Positions 53,375 to 62,333 of a stretch of DNA of 64,000 bases are shown here, in pieces (position 1 is the first letter of the stretch; every line of letters begins with the position of its first letter). The DNA lies in assembly GCA_963691715.1 (NCBI GenBank), contig OY829281.1:2108001-2172000 (forward strand), written 5' to 3'. Position numbers and translations under genes: made by a program. The notes below the pieces were generated by a model, which searched no databases, was not told the DNA's origin, and saw nothing but the letters and a program-made list of their open reading frames with translations. The stretch is from HXMU1420-13 sp963691715 (lineage in GTDB: Bacteria > Bacteroidota > Rhodothermia > Balneolales > Balneolaceae).

Positions 53375-54925
53375 TTAATGAACATTTCCCATCAGCTTTC
53401 TCACTGGTTTCGAAATTAATAATAAGAAAAGCCCTGAGCCCACTGTGGTGTAAACAATAAGCATGTATTGACTTGGCATTGATGCCAGAGTTTCTTCTGT
53501 ACCACCACTTAATGACCCAGCTATCAAACCTGCAAAGAGATTTCCAAGAGCTACTGCCAAGAACCACATCCCCATCATTTGTCCTGAATAGCGTTGTGGA
53601 GATAATTTAGTTACCAAACTTAAACCAACGGGACTTAAACTCAATTCGCCAAAAGTGTGCAATAAGTAGGTAAAAATTAACCACGTTGGTGCTGCTAAAT
53701 CTCCAGATGCCGCAATTTCTGCTGCGAAATACATTACAAGAAAACCCATTCCTAGTAATATCAACCCAAATGCAAATTTTAGTGGTGAACTAGGCTCCAG
53801 ATGTTTTTTAGCTAACCAAACCCACATAGCTCCAAATATTGGTGCAAAAATTATAATGAACATTGAATTTATAGATTGAAACATTCCTGCAGGAACTTCC
53901 CAACCTAGTATCGTTCGATCTGTAAATCGTTCAGCAAAAAGATTTAGCGTGGAACCTGCTTGCTCAAAACCTGACCAAAAAAGAGCACTAAATAGTAATA
54001 ATAAACCAATTACCCCTACTTTTCCTTTTTCTTCACTTGTTAATCCGCCGAATATAAATATGTATCCAAAAAATAAAACAGCTACCGCAGCAATAATGTA
54101 TTTCGATACATTTGCAATACTTGTAGCATCAATAGTAAATACTTGAAAAAAGAATAATGCGAAGATAACTACGACAATACCACCAACAATTTTTGCAATA
54201 GTTGTTGTTTTTTCAGCTTTTTCTTTCTCTTCTGGTGTTTCATAAACTGGGGCATCTCCATACCCATCCAAATTTGAAGCTGTTGTTTTGTATTGTACCA
54301 GCCCCAATAACATGCCAATACCTGCAGCTCCAAATCCCATATGCCAGTTTATTTCAGCTGCTAAAAAACTACATACGATTGGAGCTAATAATGCGCCGAT
54401 ATTAATTCCCATGTAAAAAATGGAGAAACCTGCATCTCTTTTTGCTGAATCATTATCGCTATCGCCTCCATACAATTCACCAACAATACTACTTACATTA
54501 GGTTTTAGCATTCCGGTACCAATCACAATAAAAACCAAACCAAGAAAAAAGGAATATGTATCTAATGGTGATACTATACCCGTATGTATACCATCACCAA
54601 AAAGTGCTACAACTCCTGGCACAGCCATAGTGAAATGACCAATAGTTATAATTATACCACCATACCAAACTGATTTTTTCAATCCAATTATATGATCAGC
54701 AAGCCAACCTCCTGGTAATGCAAAGAGATAAACTCCCATAGTATATAACCCATAAATTGCTCCTGATGTAACATCATCAAATTCAAGACCTCCAGATAGT
54801 GCTGGGGTGGTCATAAAAAGAATTAACAGTGCGCGCATACCATAGTAACTGAAACGCTCCCACATTTCAGTAAAAAAAAGAGTGGATAGTCCACTTGGAT
54901 GCCCAAAAAAGGTTTTTGTACTCAT
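53375..54925 (-). CDS. POT family oligopeptide:H+ symporter
   Basis: 516 residues with about fourteen helices. The N-terminus has the PTR2 signature FFTEMWERFSYYGMRALLIL (the proton-coupling ExxERF site) and SIFYMGINIGALLAPIV in helix 5. The C-terminal half has FGELSLSPVGLSLVTKLSP and GMWFLAVALGN. POT transporters take up di- and tripeptides with protons. Together with the convergent secreted M20 amidohydrolase, the arrangement suggests peptide use. It lies 220 bases from the phosphofructokinase on the same strand. Confidence 0.95.
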   Translation of the reverse strand: MSTKTFFGHPSGLSTLFFTEMWERFSYYGMRALLILFMTTPALSGGLEFDDVTSGAIYGLYTMGVYLFALPGGWLADHIIGLKKSVWYGGIIITIGHFTMAVPGVVALFGDGIHTGIVSPLDTYSFFLGLVFIVIGTGMLKPNVSSIVGELYGGDSDNDSAKRDAGFSIFYMGINIGALLAPIVCSFLAAEINWHMGFGAAGIGMLLGLVQYKTTASNLDGYGDAPVYETPEEKEKAEKTTTIAKIVGGIVVVIFALFFFQVFTIDATSIANVSKYIIAAVAVLFFGYIFIFGGLTSEEKGKVGVIGLLLLFSALFWSGFEQAGSTLNLFAERFTDRTILGWEVPAGMFQSINSMFIIIFAPIFGAMWVWLAKKHLEPSSPLKFAFGLILLGMGFLVMYFAAEIAASGDLAAPTWLIFTYLLHTFGELSLSPVGLSLVTKLSPQRYSGQMMGMWFLAVALGNLFAGLIAGSLSGGTEETLASMPSQYMLIVYTTVGSGLFLLLISKPVRKLMGNVH

Positions 54926-55101
54926 TTAGAAAAAGTCCATTTATTAATAATCAATTATCCTTGTGATGATACCTATTCACAGTTTCGACCGCAATTAATT
55001 ATCTTAATACAAGATTTCTTATACTTCATTAACAGATACCCAAAATAAAATACATGTGTAGGTAGTATTTTGGTTAGTATAGACCAAATCGATAACACCT
55101 C

Positions 55102-55115
55102 AGGTCTTTTGACCT
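55102..55115 (-). other. Small hairpin in pfk-POT gap
   Basis: AGGTC and GACCT pair across TTTT about 31 bases after the phosphofructokinase stop. Too short and without a T-tail to be a good terminator; nothing else is seen in this 220-base gap. Confidence 0.25.
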
Positions 55116-55145
55116 AAACTTGTTACTGCTTTTTAGAACGAGAGG

Positions 55146-56351
55146 CTAATATTCGCTAGTCATTATAAAGAGGGGTTGCATCTCAAAGCTTTTATAAAAT
55201 GGTCGAAGTCTATCTGTATCGTAATGTCTATGCACATTTACTACTTTTTTCTTACTCGTTACGATATCAATAGGAACGTTGTCATATCTTCCATTTTTCA
55301 AGACCACTAGTCTACCATGAATCCCTTGTAGAATTAGGTCTAAGGCTAGATTACCATAAGCCATGGGTACAATGGAATCTATGGCATCGGGATCACCACC
55401 TCTTACCATATAACCAAGTTTTTGGTTTATGATATTAACGGTTTTTCCATGGTTAAACTTAGGAGACAATTTTTTTAATTCATCGGAAACTAAATCCCCT
55501 ATACCACCTAATTTTTTATGTCCATAAGCATCGGTTGTTGCATCTTGAAAAACCATTTCACCCCCTTTAAACATGGCCCCTTCAGAAACTAAGAGCATTG
55601 AATATCGGCTTGGGTTCTTTAATCGATCATAATTCATGAGTTTGGCCAGCTGCTCAATATCAAATTTATATTCTGGTATTACACAACGGCTAGCTGCACC
55701 AGCCATGGTTGGTAGCATGGCTGTATATCCAGCATATCGTCCAAATACTTCCATTACTAAAAAGCGTTCATGTGATCCTGCCGATGTTCTAAGTGTATTG
55801 GCTAATTGAATTGTTCTTGTAATACAAGTACTAAACCCGATACAGTAATCCGTTCCTGGCACATCATTATCCATGGTTTTAGGAAGCGCTACCACTTTTA
55901 CTCCCTCGGTATATAATCGAACACCATAACTAAGGGTGTCATCTCCCCCTATGGGGATAAGATAATCAATACCAGCCCATTCTAAATTCTTTAGTACTTC
56001 TGCGGTAAGATCATTTACATCTTCTGTATATACCTCTTTAAGATGTTCTGGAACTACTTCTTTTCTTACATGGCTAGGACGTGTGCGTGAGGTATGTAGA
56101 AAAGTACCCCCAGTGCGACCAGCTTTATTTACGATTTCTTCAGTTAAATCAATCAAGTTGTAGGAATTATCAACCTTAGTATCCCTGACAATGTCAATGA
56201 GCCCTGCCCAGCCTCTCCGAAAACCTATCACACGATAACCTTCTCTCAATGCTCGAACTGTAACTCCTCTAATTGCTGGGTTCAATCCAGGCACATCACC
56301 CCCACCTGTTAATATTCCAATGGTTCCTTTGTACTTAGTTTTTTTAGTCAT
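55146..56351 (-). CDS. 6-phosphofructokinase with PPi-type active-site residues
   Basis: 401 residues of the PFK family. GILTGGGDVPGLN at 12-24 opens the donor-binding site, followed by IGGDDTLSYG at 134-143 and PKTMDNDVPGTD at 157-168 with the catalytic Asp161, then MEVFGRYAGY at 200-209 and a VSEGAM stretch. ATP-dependent enzymes have Gly at the second position of the DDT pair (GGDGS) and Gly in place of K158; Asp138 and Lys158 here are the pair that marks PPi-dependent PFKs. So the phosphoryl donor is probably pyrophosphate and the reaction reversible. Single gene, divergent from DUF456. Confidence 0.92.
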   Translation of the reverse strand: MTKKTKYKGTIGILTGGGDVPGLNPAIRGVTVRALREGYRVIGFRRGWAGLIDIVRDTKVDNSYNLIDLTEEIVNKAGRTGGTFLHTSRTRPSHVRKEVVPEHLKEVYTEDVNDLTAEVLKNLEWAGIDYLIPIGGDDTLSYGVRLYTEGVKVVALPKTMDNDVPGTDYCIGFSTCITRTIQLANTLRTSAGSHERFLVMEVFGRYAGYTAMLPTMAGAASRCVIPEYKFDIEQLAKLMNYDRLKNPSRYSMLLVSEGAMFKGGEMVFQDATTDAYGHKKLGGIGDLVSDELKKLSPKFNHGKTVNIINQKLGYMVRGGDPDAIDSIVPMAYGNLALDLILQGIHGRLVVLKNGRYDNVPIDIVTSKKKVVNVHRHYDTDRLRPFYKSFEMQPLFIMTSEY

Positions 56352-56567
56352 TGTGCCACCTATATATTTTGTAAAGAGTAAGTAATTGGTCTATATACCT
56401 TTAAAAAAGCGCTTTTTATAACTCAATTCAAAATATTTTAACTTTTTGTACCATTTTTTTAAACCCTAAACAAAAACATATATTTAAATAAATACCTTAT
56501 ATCTCTCATGCATTTGAAACATCCTAATCGTTCATCCGTGTTAGATTTAAACAATTAATTTACGTGT

Positions 56568-57044
56568 ATGGAACTTATTTGGATGTTACTAGGCGCTGCA
56601 TGTATCATGATTGGTTTGATTGGCGCCTTTTTACCTATAATACCAGGCTTACCTTTTTCATATTTAGGTATACTTTTACTTCATATTGGCGGGATATCAA
56701 CCTTTTCAACATCTTTTTTACTGATTTGGGCACTTATTATTATTTCCATTTTAATCATTGAAAACCTTCTACCCGCCTATACAACTCGCAAATTTGGAGG
56801 TACAACTTATGGATCAACTGGTAGTATTATTGGTATGTTGGTAGGAATGTTTTTCTTTCCACCTCTAGGATTTCTTATAGGCACACTATTGGGAGCATTT
56901 ATTGGTGAAATGTTATTTAAGCAAGATGTAAAAAAAGCAATTAAGTCGGCATGGGGATCTTTTTTAGGTTTCATTTCTGGAACGATACTTAAAGTAACAG
57001 TTGCACTTATATTTGCTATCTTTTATCTAAGAGCCGTTTTTTAA
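56568..57044 (+). CDS. DUF456 membrane protein
   Basis: 158 residues with four hydrophobic segments and glycine-rich helices. DUF456 marks are GLIGAFLPIIPGLPFSYLG near 18-36, TRKFGGTTYGSTGSIIG around 73-89, FFPPLGFLIGTLLGAFIGEM and KSAWGSFLGFISGT. Function is unknown. It ends 2 bases from the convergent BNR-repeat gene; the 216-base divergent gap before it holds only AT-rich sequence and a short palindrome at 56405-56418. Confidence 0.9.
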   Translation: MELIWMLLGAACIMIGLIGAFLPIIPGLPFSYLGILLLHIGGISTFSTSFLLIWALIIISILIIENLLPAYTTRKFGGTTYGSTGSIIGMLVGMFFFPPLGFLIGTLLGAFIGEMLFKQDVKKAIKSAWGSFLGFISGTILKVTVALIFAIFYLRAVF

Positions 57045-57046
57045 AA

Positions 57047-59725
57047 CTATTTTATAAGATGCATCTTGTTTACAAGCACTTGATCATCAATTTTCAATCG
57101 ATATAAATACGTACCACTTGCTAAGTGCTTTCCATCAAATTGCACCTTATGTAACCCCGCTGATTGAACTCCATGTACTAACGTATTTACTAATCTTCCC
57201 TGAATGTCAAATACTTGTAGAAGTACCTCCCCTTGTTTTGGAACTTGATATTGAATGGTGGTTACTGGATTAAAAGGATTAGGAAAATTCTGATTTAATT
57301 CGAACTCATATTCAAGATCATACGGTTCTTGATTTGAAACTAATTGTTGCATATCAATTTCATATGCCCCATTACCGTGGGTAGCAACTCTCAATGATCG
57401 GTTAGATCTTGAGATTACTAAATCCATTGCAAATACTGCATCTGGCAGATTGCCATTGATGTTTTCCCATGTATTTCCCCCGTCTCTAGATTGATATACT
57501 CCAACTTCATTTCCCACAAAAAGAGTATTATTATTCTCAGGATCAACAGTAATGGACCAAGTGGGTATATCAGGTAAGCCAGCACCTATATCAATCCAAG
57601 AATCCCCTTCGTCTTCTGTTTTAAATACATGAGAAGTACCAAAGCCTCCAAAAGTTATGTAAGCAATCATATCATTGGTTGGATCAACCGCCATGTCGGT
57701 AGGAAAACGATCGGGCAAATCCTGTGTAATTTGCATCCATGTATCTCCACCATTGCTAGTTCTATACACATGTGGACGTACAACTTTAGGGCTTGATGCA
57801 GCATATACTACATCGGCATTTTGCTCGGAAGCTACTAATACAGACATAGCATTCCCATCTAATTTTAAGTCACTATTTGTGGGTTGCCAATTAAAACCTG
57901 CATCTATTGATTTAAAAATTTTTTCTCCACCAATATACATGGTGGTATTATCTGCTGGACTCAGGATATAAGGGGTTATAAAATTGGTTTCATTAGAAGG
58001 AAAAGCTTCCTGACCTGGATACGCATAATAATCTCCATACTTAGTAGAGGTATATAAATCATAAGACACCGTAGCTTGACCAAATTGAGCCGATAAATAA
58101 GCTATAGTATTATTTTCTTGATTCAGAGCCGTCCAAGCTCCATCCCCGGCCCATCTTCTACGCCATTCTAAATTTCCTTCATAAATAATGCTATTATTAT
58201 CTTGGAGCCCACCCATAAATAAATTTGGGTTAGTATTAGAATTGGAAATTCCATTGTAAAATTGAACCGTTTGATACCCAGAATTACAGTTTATTATTGT
58301 TATTCCACTATCTTTAGTTTTAAAAATACCACCATCATTTATAAAATAAATGGTATCTGGTTGTGATGGATCATAAATGATATCATGATGATCGGCCCAT
58401 TGAGATAAATATGGATAAACATCTTCTTCAACATTTTCTGGCGGCTCTTCTTTCATAAAAGTATGCATTGATAAATAATCTCCACCAAAATCTGATTTGT
58501 ACACATCAAATGGTTGACCAGCGGCCCATACTATATTTGAGTCTTTTGGATGAATGGCAATAGCATGAGAATACCAACCTTGAAAAGTCGCATAATATTG
58601 GTTATTACTAAATACTAATTCCCAGTTATCTCCATTATCCTCCGATCTCATCATCCAAGTCTTATTATCGTCTTCAGTCCCATTAATATCACCATTTGAA
58701 TTACCTAAACTAGCCATAATTATGTTTGGATTTGATTTTGATATATCAAGTACTGCTTTTCCAAAAAACTGTGATGGACCGCCACCTCCCACTAAATTTG
58801 CTTTCTCAAAAGAAGTACCTCCGTCTACAGATCTATAAATGCCATGCCCCAAACTGCCCATCCCCCCATGTGCAACAAATACTATACTGGTATCTGCTGG
58901 ATTGATGATGATGTCTGTAGCCATTTTAATAGAGTGTACATTCACCCAGTTCTTGCCACCATCAAGAGAGCGAAACACACCTTCGGTTGTTGCAGCCCAA
59001 ACCGACTCTGACCTCAATGGATTAATCTGAATTTTTTGAACAGCTCTTCGCTGATCCAAGCTCCAATCCAAACTTTTTTCCCAGGTTTGCCCTCTATCCT
59101 CACTTTTTAAAATACCTATCCCATAACTACCTCTTGTTGTTCTTACTGGGCCTATACCTGGGTAATTTTCGTCTGTTCCATACGCTTCTCCAGTTCCGAT
59201 ATACATCAAATCACCATTATTAGGATCTATATCTATAGCTGCAACACCTAAAACAGGGTGTCCTGTTCGAACATATTCCCAGGCATTTAAACCTTCACCA
59301 CCTGATGTACTTGTCCATAACCCCCCACTTGCCGATCCAACGAAGATAAGATCTGGATCATCGGGATGTATGGCCAACGCTAGTGTTCTTCCTCCTATAT
59401 TAGTAGGACCCATGGTTAGCCAATTGAAATTTCGAGAAGATTTTCTTTTTTGAATTCGTAAATCATCAAACGCTGTTGCTATTCCTTTACTAGGAATTCC
59501 TTCAAATGGATATGAACGAACGGTTGTTAAATATCCCATTGAATGTTTAGCTCCTGTTATTGGGCCATCATTTATGTATTCCGCTTTTGGAGTATGATCA
59601 TTTACATTTATTTTATCATAGATATAAGCAATAGAAATTATAACTATCCCCGCAATGGCGTAGGCTGTGGCTACCTTGAATACATTCCTTCGTTTAAGTT
59701 CTTCAATTAGCTGTGGTAGATTCAT
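57047..59725 (-). CDS. BNR/sortilin-repeat secreted protein with type IX sorting domain, chimeric N-terminus
   Basis: 892 residues. Residues about 60-800 are a long series of BNR/Asp-box blades (sortilin/VPS10-like propeller), e.g. SEDRGQTWEKS, SLDGGKNWVNV, SVDGGTSFEKA, SRDGGNTWENI. The end (810-892) is a type IX secretion sorting domain with NQNFPNPFNPVTTIQYQV, VFDIQGRLVNTL and SGTYLYRLK. The first 26 residues, MNLPQLIEELKRR and NVFKVATAYAIAG, are identical to the start of the adjacent TolB/TPR gene and lead into one hydrophobic helix (to about 36), so the export signal is borrowed. Its gene begins 9 bases after the TPR gene, with the same junction as between the two TPR genes. Confidence 0.88.
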   Translation of the reverse strand: MNLPQLIEELKRRNVFKVATAYAIAGIVIISIAYIYDKINVNDHTPKAEYINDGPITGAKHSMGYLTTVRSYPFEGIPSKGIATAFDDLRIQKRKSSRNFNWLTMGPTNIGGRTLALAIHPDDPDLIFVGSASGGLWTSTSGGEGLNAWEYVRTGHPVLGVAAIDIDPNNGDLMYIGTGEAYGTDENYPGIGPVRTTRGSYGIGILKSEDRGQTWEKSLDWSLDQRRAVQKIQINPLRSESVWAATTEGVFRSLDGGKNWVNVHSIKMATDIIINPADTSIVFVAHGGMGSLGHGIYRSVDGGTSFEKANLVGGGGPSQFFGKAVLDISKSNPNIIMASLGNSNGDINGTEDDNKTWMMRSEDNGDNWELVFSNNQYYATFQGWYSHAIAIHPKDSNIVWAAGQPFDVYKSDFGGDYLSMHTFMKEEPPENVEEDVYPYLSQWADHHDIIYDPSQPDTIYFINDGGIFKTKDSGITIINCNSGYQTVQFYNGISNSNTNPNLFMGGLQDNNSIIYEGNLEWRRRWAGDGAWTALNQENNTIAYLSAQFGQATVSYDLYTSTKYGDYYAYPGQEAFPSNETNFITPYILSPADNTTMYIGGEKIFKSIDAGFNWQPTNSDLKLDGNAMSVLVASEQNADVVYAASSPKVVRPHVYRTSNGGDTWMQITQDLPDRFPTDMAVDPTNDMIAYITFGGFGTSHVFKTEDEGDSWIDIGAGLPDIPTWSITVDPENNNTLFVGNEVGVYQSRDGGNTWENINGNLPDAVFAMDLVISRSNRSLRVATHGNGAYEIDMQQLVSNQEPYDLEYEFELNQNFPNPFNPVTTIQYQVPKQGEVLLQVFDIQGRLVNTLVHGVQSAGLHKVQFDGKHLASGTYLYRLKIDDQVLVNKMHLIK

Positions 59726-60079
59726 GGATGGTGATTATTCAGTTGCATCCCAGGCGGGGTTCCAGCGGTTATTGGTTTTGAGGTAGGTGCGCACATTCTC
59801 CCGCTGCCGACCCAGCTCAGCGCGCACCTGCTCGTGCAACCCCTGTATGGCAGGGGTGTAGGCCTGCGGGAAATACCGCTCTAAAACTAACAATTCTGGC
59901 GAAACATAAAACAAATCTCCTTGGTGTTCGAAGCGCTGGCGCAAAAGCTGCTCTAGCCGGATATAGTCGCCCTGCAGCTGGGCACACTGTGATTGGTAGA
60001 GCGCGTACTGTACGTCCTCGGCTCCACCTATTAGCCACTGTGGAGAAGCCTCTGCAAAACGGCATACCGCGCGGGTAAG
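59649..60079. repeat. 431-bp identical block, copy 1
   Basis: Identical to 61903-62333 (offset 2254). It spans the first 26 codons of the chimeric BNR gene, the 9-base junction and the last 115 codons of the upstream TolB/TPR gene. Identity breaks at both ends: outside 59649 the sequence belongs to the BNR gene, and at 60080 the two TPR genes begin to differ. Confidence 0.95.
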
Positions 60080-61979
60080 TGCCTGCGCTTGAGCGGTGTC
60101 TCCGCTTCTTGATAGAAGCACCGCCAGCTGAAAGGCTTTAGCAATGCTAGCCTTCGAAGGTATGGACAGGGTCGCCTCAAACAAATCCGGATCAAACTCC
60201 CGGTAGAAAGGCAACACCCGAGCGATGTTCCCCGTGTCTAGGCTGTAGGTATATAATCCAACATATTCTATCGCACGAAAAGGCTGTGTTCTCGATTGTT
60301 CATAGAATACCAGCACATCGCGCTCATAATCGGTAAAGTCCCCGATAAAATTATTATAGGGTGCAACAGCTTCTCTGTAGTGATTATTTTCTTTGAGCTT
60401 TTGTTGCAGCTCTTGGTAATAAAAGCGCGCAAGAGGGGCGTCTTCTATTGCAGCAGAAAAAAGAGTGCTCCACCGTAATGAAAGAGTAAATGTTGGATCT
60501 ATTCCAAGACTTTTATCGATGTATTGCAGGGCCGTATCCAATCGCCCAAACGGAGCCCCCCCCTCTAAAGACTGCATAGTATGAATAGGTATTAATGAAA
60601 TTTGGGTTTATTCGGAAATTTTTCCTAAAAAAATACTCCATTTCCTGATAATTTCTTTCCAATTGACTCGCCCATGCTCGATTTAAAACGGTAAAGGGAT
60701 TAAGGGGGTCTATCTCATACGCGGTTTTATACAATAAAATTTGCTTTCTGGGTTCATCTAGAATTTCAAAGTAGTAAATCAAGCCCAACCAGTTGTAAAC
60801 ATCGGTTAGGTTTGGGTTTAGAGCAACACTACGCTCCAGCGCTTCTAGTGCCGCTTCTAAGTTCCCTTGGTCTTGTTCATACAATCCCAATGCGGCATAG
60901 CCTTCTGCTAGATTTGGATCCATCCCCAGAGCTAGATCTATTTGGCGCTTCATTAGTGCTTGGGTCTCTTCAAAGGAGATATTGCCATATTCACTTTTAT
61001 GTCTATACGCTATGGCTAGGCGCGCGTGGGCACTGGCAAAGCCGGGATCCATGCGCAGGGCTTCCTTGTAGAGTTCAATGGCAGCTTCCATTTCATCGAT
61101 ATTGCGATCCACCATCAACTGGTTAGCTTTTAGGTAGATCTGATAGGCTTCAATATCTTGGGTGGGGGCGGCCTGCAGCTGCGCCTGCTCCTCGGGCAGC
61201 AAACGCACCTTCAACTCTTGCAGCACCTGCCGAGCTATCTCCTCCTGGATGTCAAAGATGTTGGTGGTGGTAAGCTCGCGGTCATAGCTCTGGCTCCACA
61301 TGTGAAAGCCGTCCCGCGCCTGCACCAGCTGCGCCGTAATGCGCACCCGTCCCCCCGCTTTACGTACGCTGCCCTCCAAAATGTGGTTGACACCTAACTC
61401 GGATGCAATAACGGATAAATTCTGGTTCTCTCCCTTAAACTTAAACGAAGAGGTTCTTCCAGCTACTTTAATCTTCTTCAACTTGGCTAGGGCATTCAAC
61501 AGTTCTTCCGACAGTCCATCTGAGAAATATTCTTGATCTCCTTCTGCAGACATATCCGCAAATGGAAGCACGGCAATAGAGGCTGCCTCGGGGGTGGAAA
61601 TGTCTTGTTCAATAAGCGTAGATTCTGCAAAAAACACCCGCTCCACCAGTAGAAATACTACGGCTATAGAAAGTACTCCGATAATCACTCCATTGAGTTT
61701 CTTCCCTGTTTGACTCCTAATGGATACCTGCTGTTCTACCTCCACCGATTTCTTAATCCCGTCTGGGGTGAGTTCAAAGGCCCACGCAAAAATCAAGGCC
61801 AGTGGAAAGCCAATTCCCAGTAAAACAATCACCATTGTATCAAACCAATCTGGTAATACTAATGGAGCTTCTATAATGGTAACTACTTGTATAATCAACC
61901 AACCCGCAATGGCGTAGGCTGTGGCTACCTTGAATACATTCCTTCGTTTAAGTTCTTCAATTAGCTGTGGTAGATTCAT
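59735..61979 (-). pseudogene. TolB-like/TPR membrane protein, frameshifted at a G8 run
   Basis: Two overlapping frames together make one protein of about 747 residues. The first (from 61979) has the MNLPQLIEELKRRNVFKVA start, three hydrophobic helices to residue 115, a TolB-N/FlgO-like domain (SIAVLPFADMSAEG, EYFSDGLSEELLNALAKL, LEGSVRKAGGRVRITAQL) and TPR repeats such as AYQIYLKANQLMVDRN. It runs out of frame in RGGGSVWAIGYG after GCAGTCTTTAGA-G8 (60556-60563 on the plus strand). With seven G the frame continues as RGGAPFGRLDTALQY, which matches the neighbouring copy. The second frame, the last 280 codons, is intact. Possible true pseudogene, phase-variable gene, slippage site or sequencing error. 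Confidence 0.85.
60556..60563 (-). repeat. G8 run at the frameshift
   Basis: Eight G on the coding strand exactly where the two parts of the TolB/TPR gene change frame; one base fewer restores a continuous reading frame. Confidence 0.9.
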
Positions 61980-62333
61980 GGATGGTGATTATTCAGTTGC
62001 ATCCCAGGCGGGGTTCCAGCGGTTATTGGTTTTGAGGTAGGTGCGCACATTCTCCCGCTGCCGACCCAGCTCAGCGCGCACCTGCTCGTGCAACCCCTGT
62101 ATGGCAGGGGTGTAGGCCTGCGGGAAATACCGCTCTAAAACTAACAATTCTGGCGAAACATAAAACAAATCTCCTTGGTGTTCGAAGCGCTGGCGCAAAA
62201 GCTGCTCTAGCCGGATATAGTCGCCCTGCAGCTGGGCACACTGTGATTGGTAGAGCGCGTACTGTACGTCCTCGGCTCCACCTATTAGCCACTGTGGAGA
62301 AGCCTCTGCAAAACGGCATACCGCGCGGGTAAG
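61903..62333. repeat. 431-bp identical block, copy 2
   Basis: Second copy of the 59649-60079 block, covering the first 26 codons of the first TolB/TPR gene, the 9-base junction and the end of the next TPR gene. Its GC content is visibly higher than that of the flanking coding sequence. Confidence 0.95.

Noticed and set aside
54926..55145. Search for an RNA gene or riboswitch in the largest gap
   Set aside because: No cloverleaf, no conserved riboswitch core; only a 5-bp hairpin.
56405..56418. AAAAAGCGCTTTTT palindrome before the phosphofructokinase gene
   Set aside because: Short, AT-driven and not repeated elsewhere that I can see; too little to call an operator.
59817..60065. 82-residue open frame occurring twice, identical at 62071-62319
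   Set aside because: It lies in another frame of the conserved end of the TolB/TPR genes; both copies exist only because the 431-bp block is repeated.
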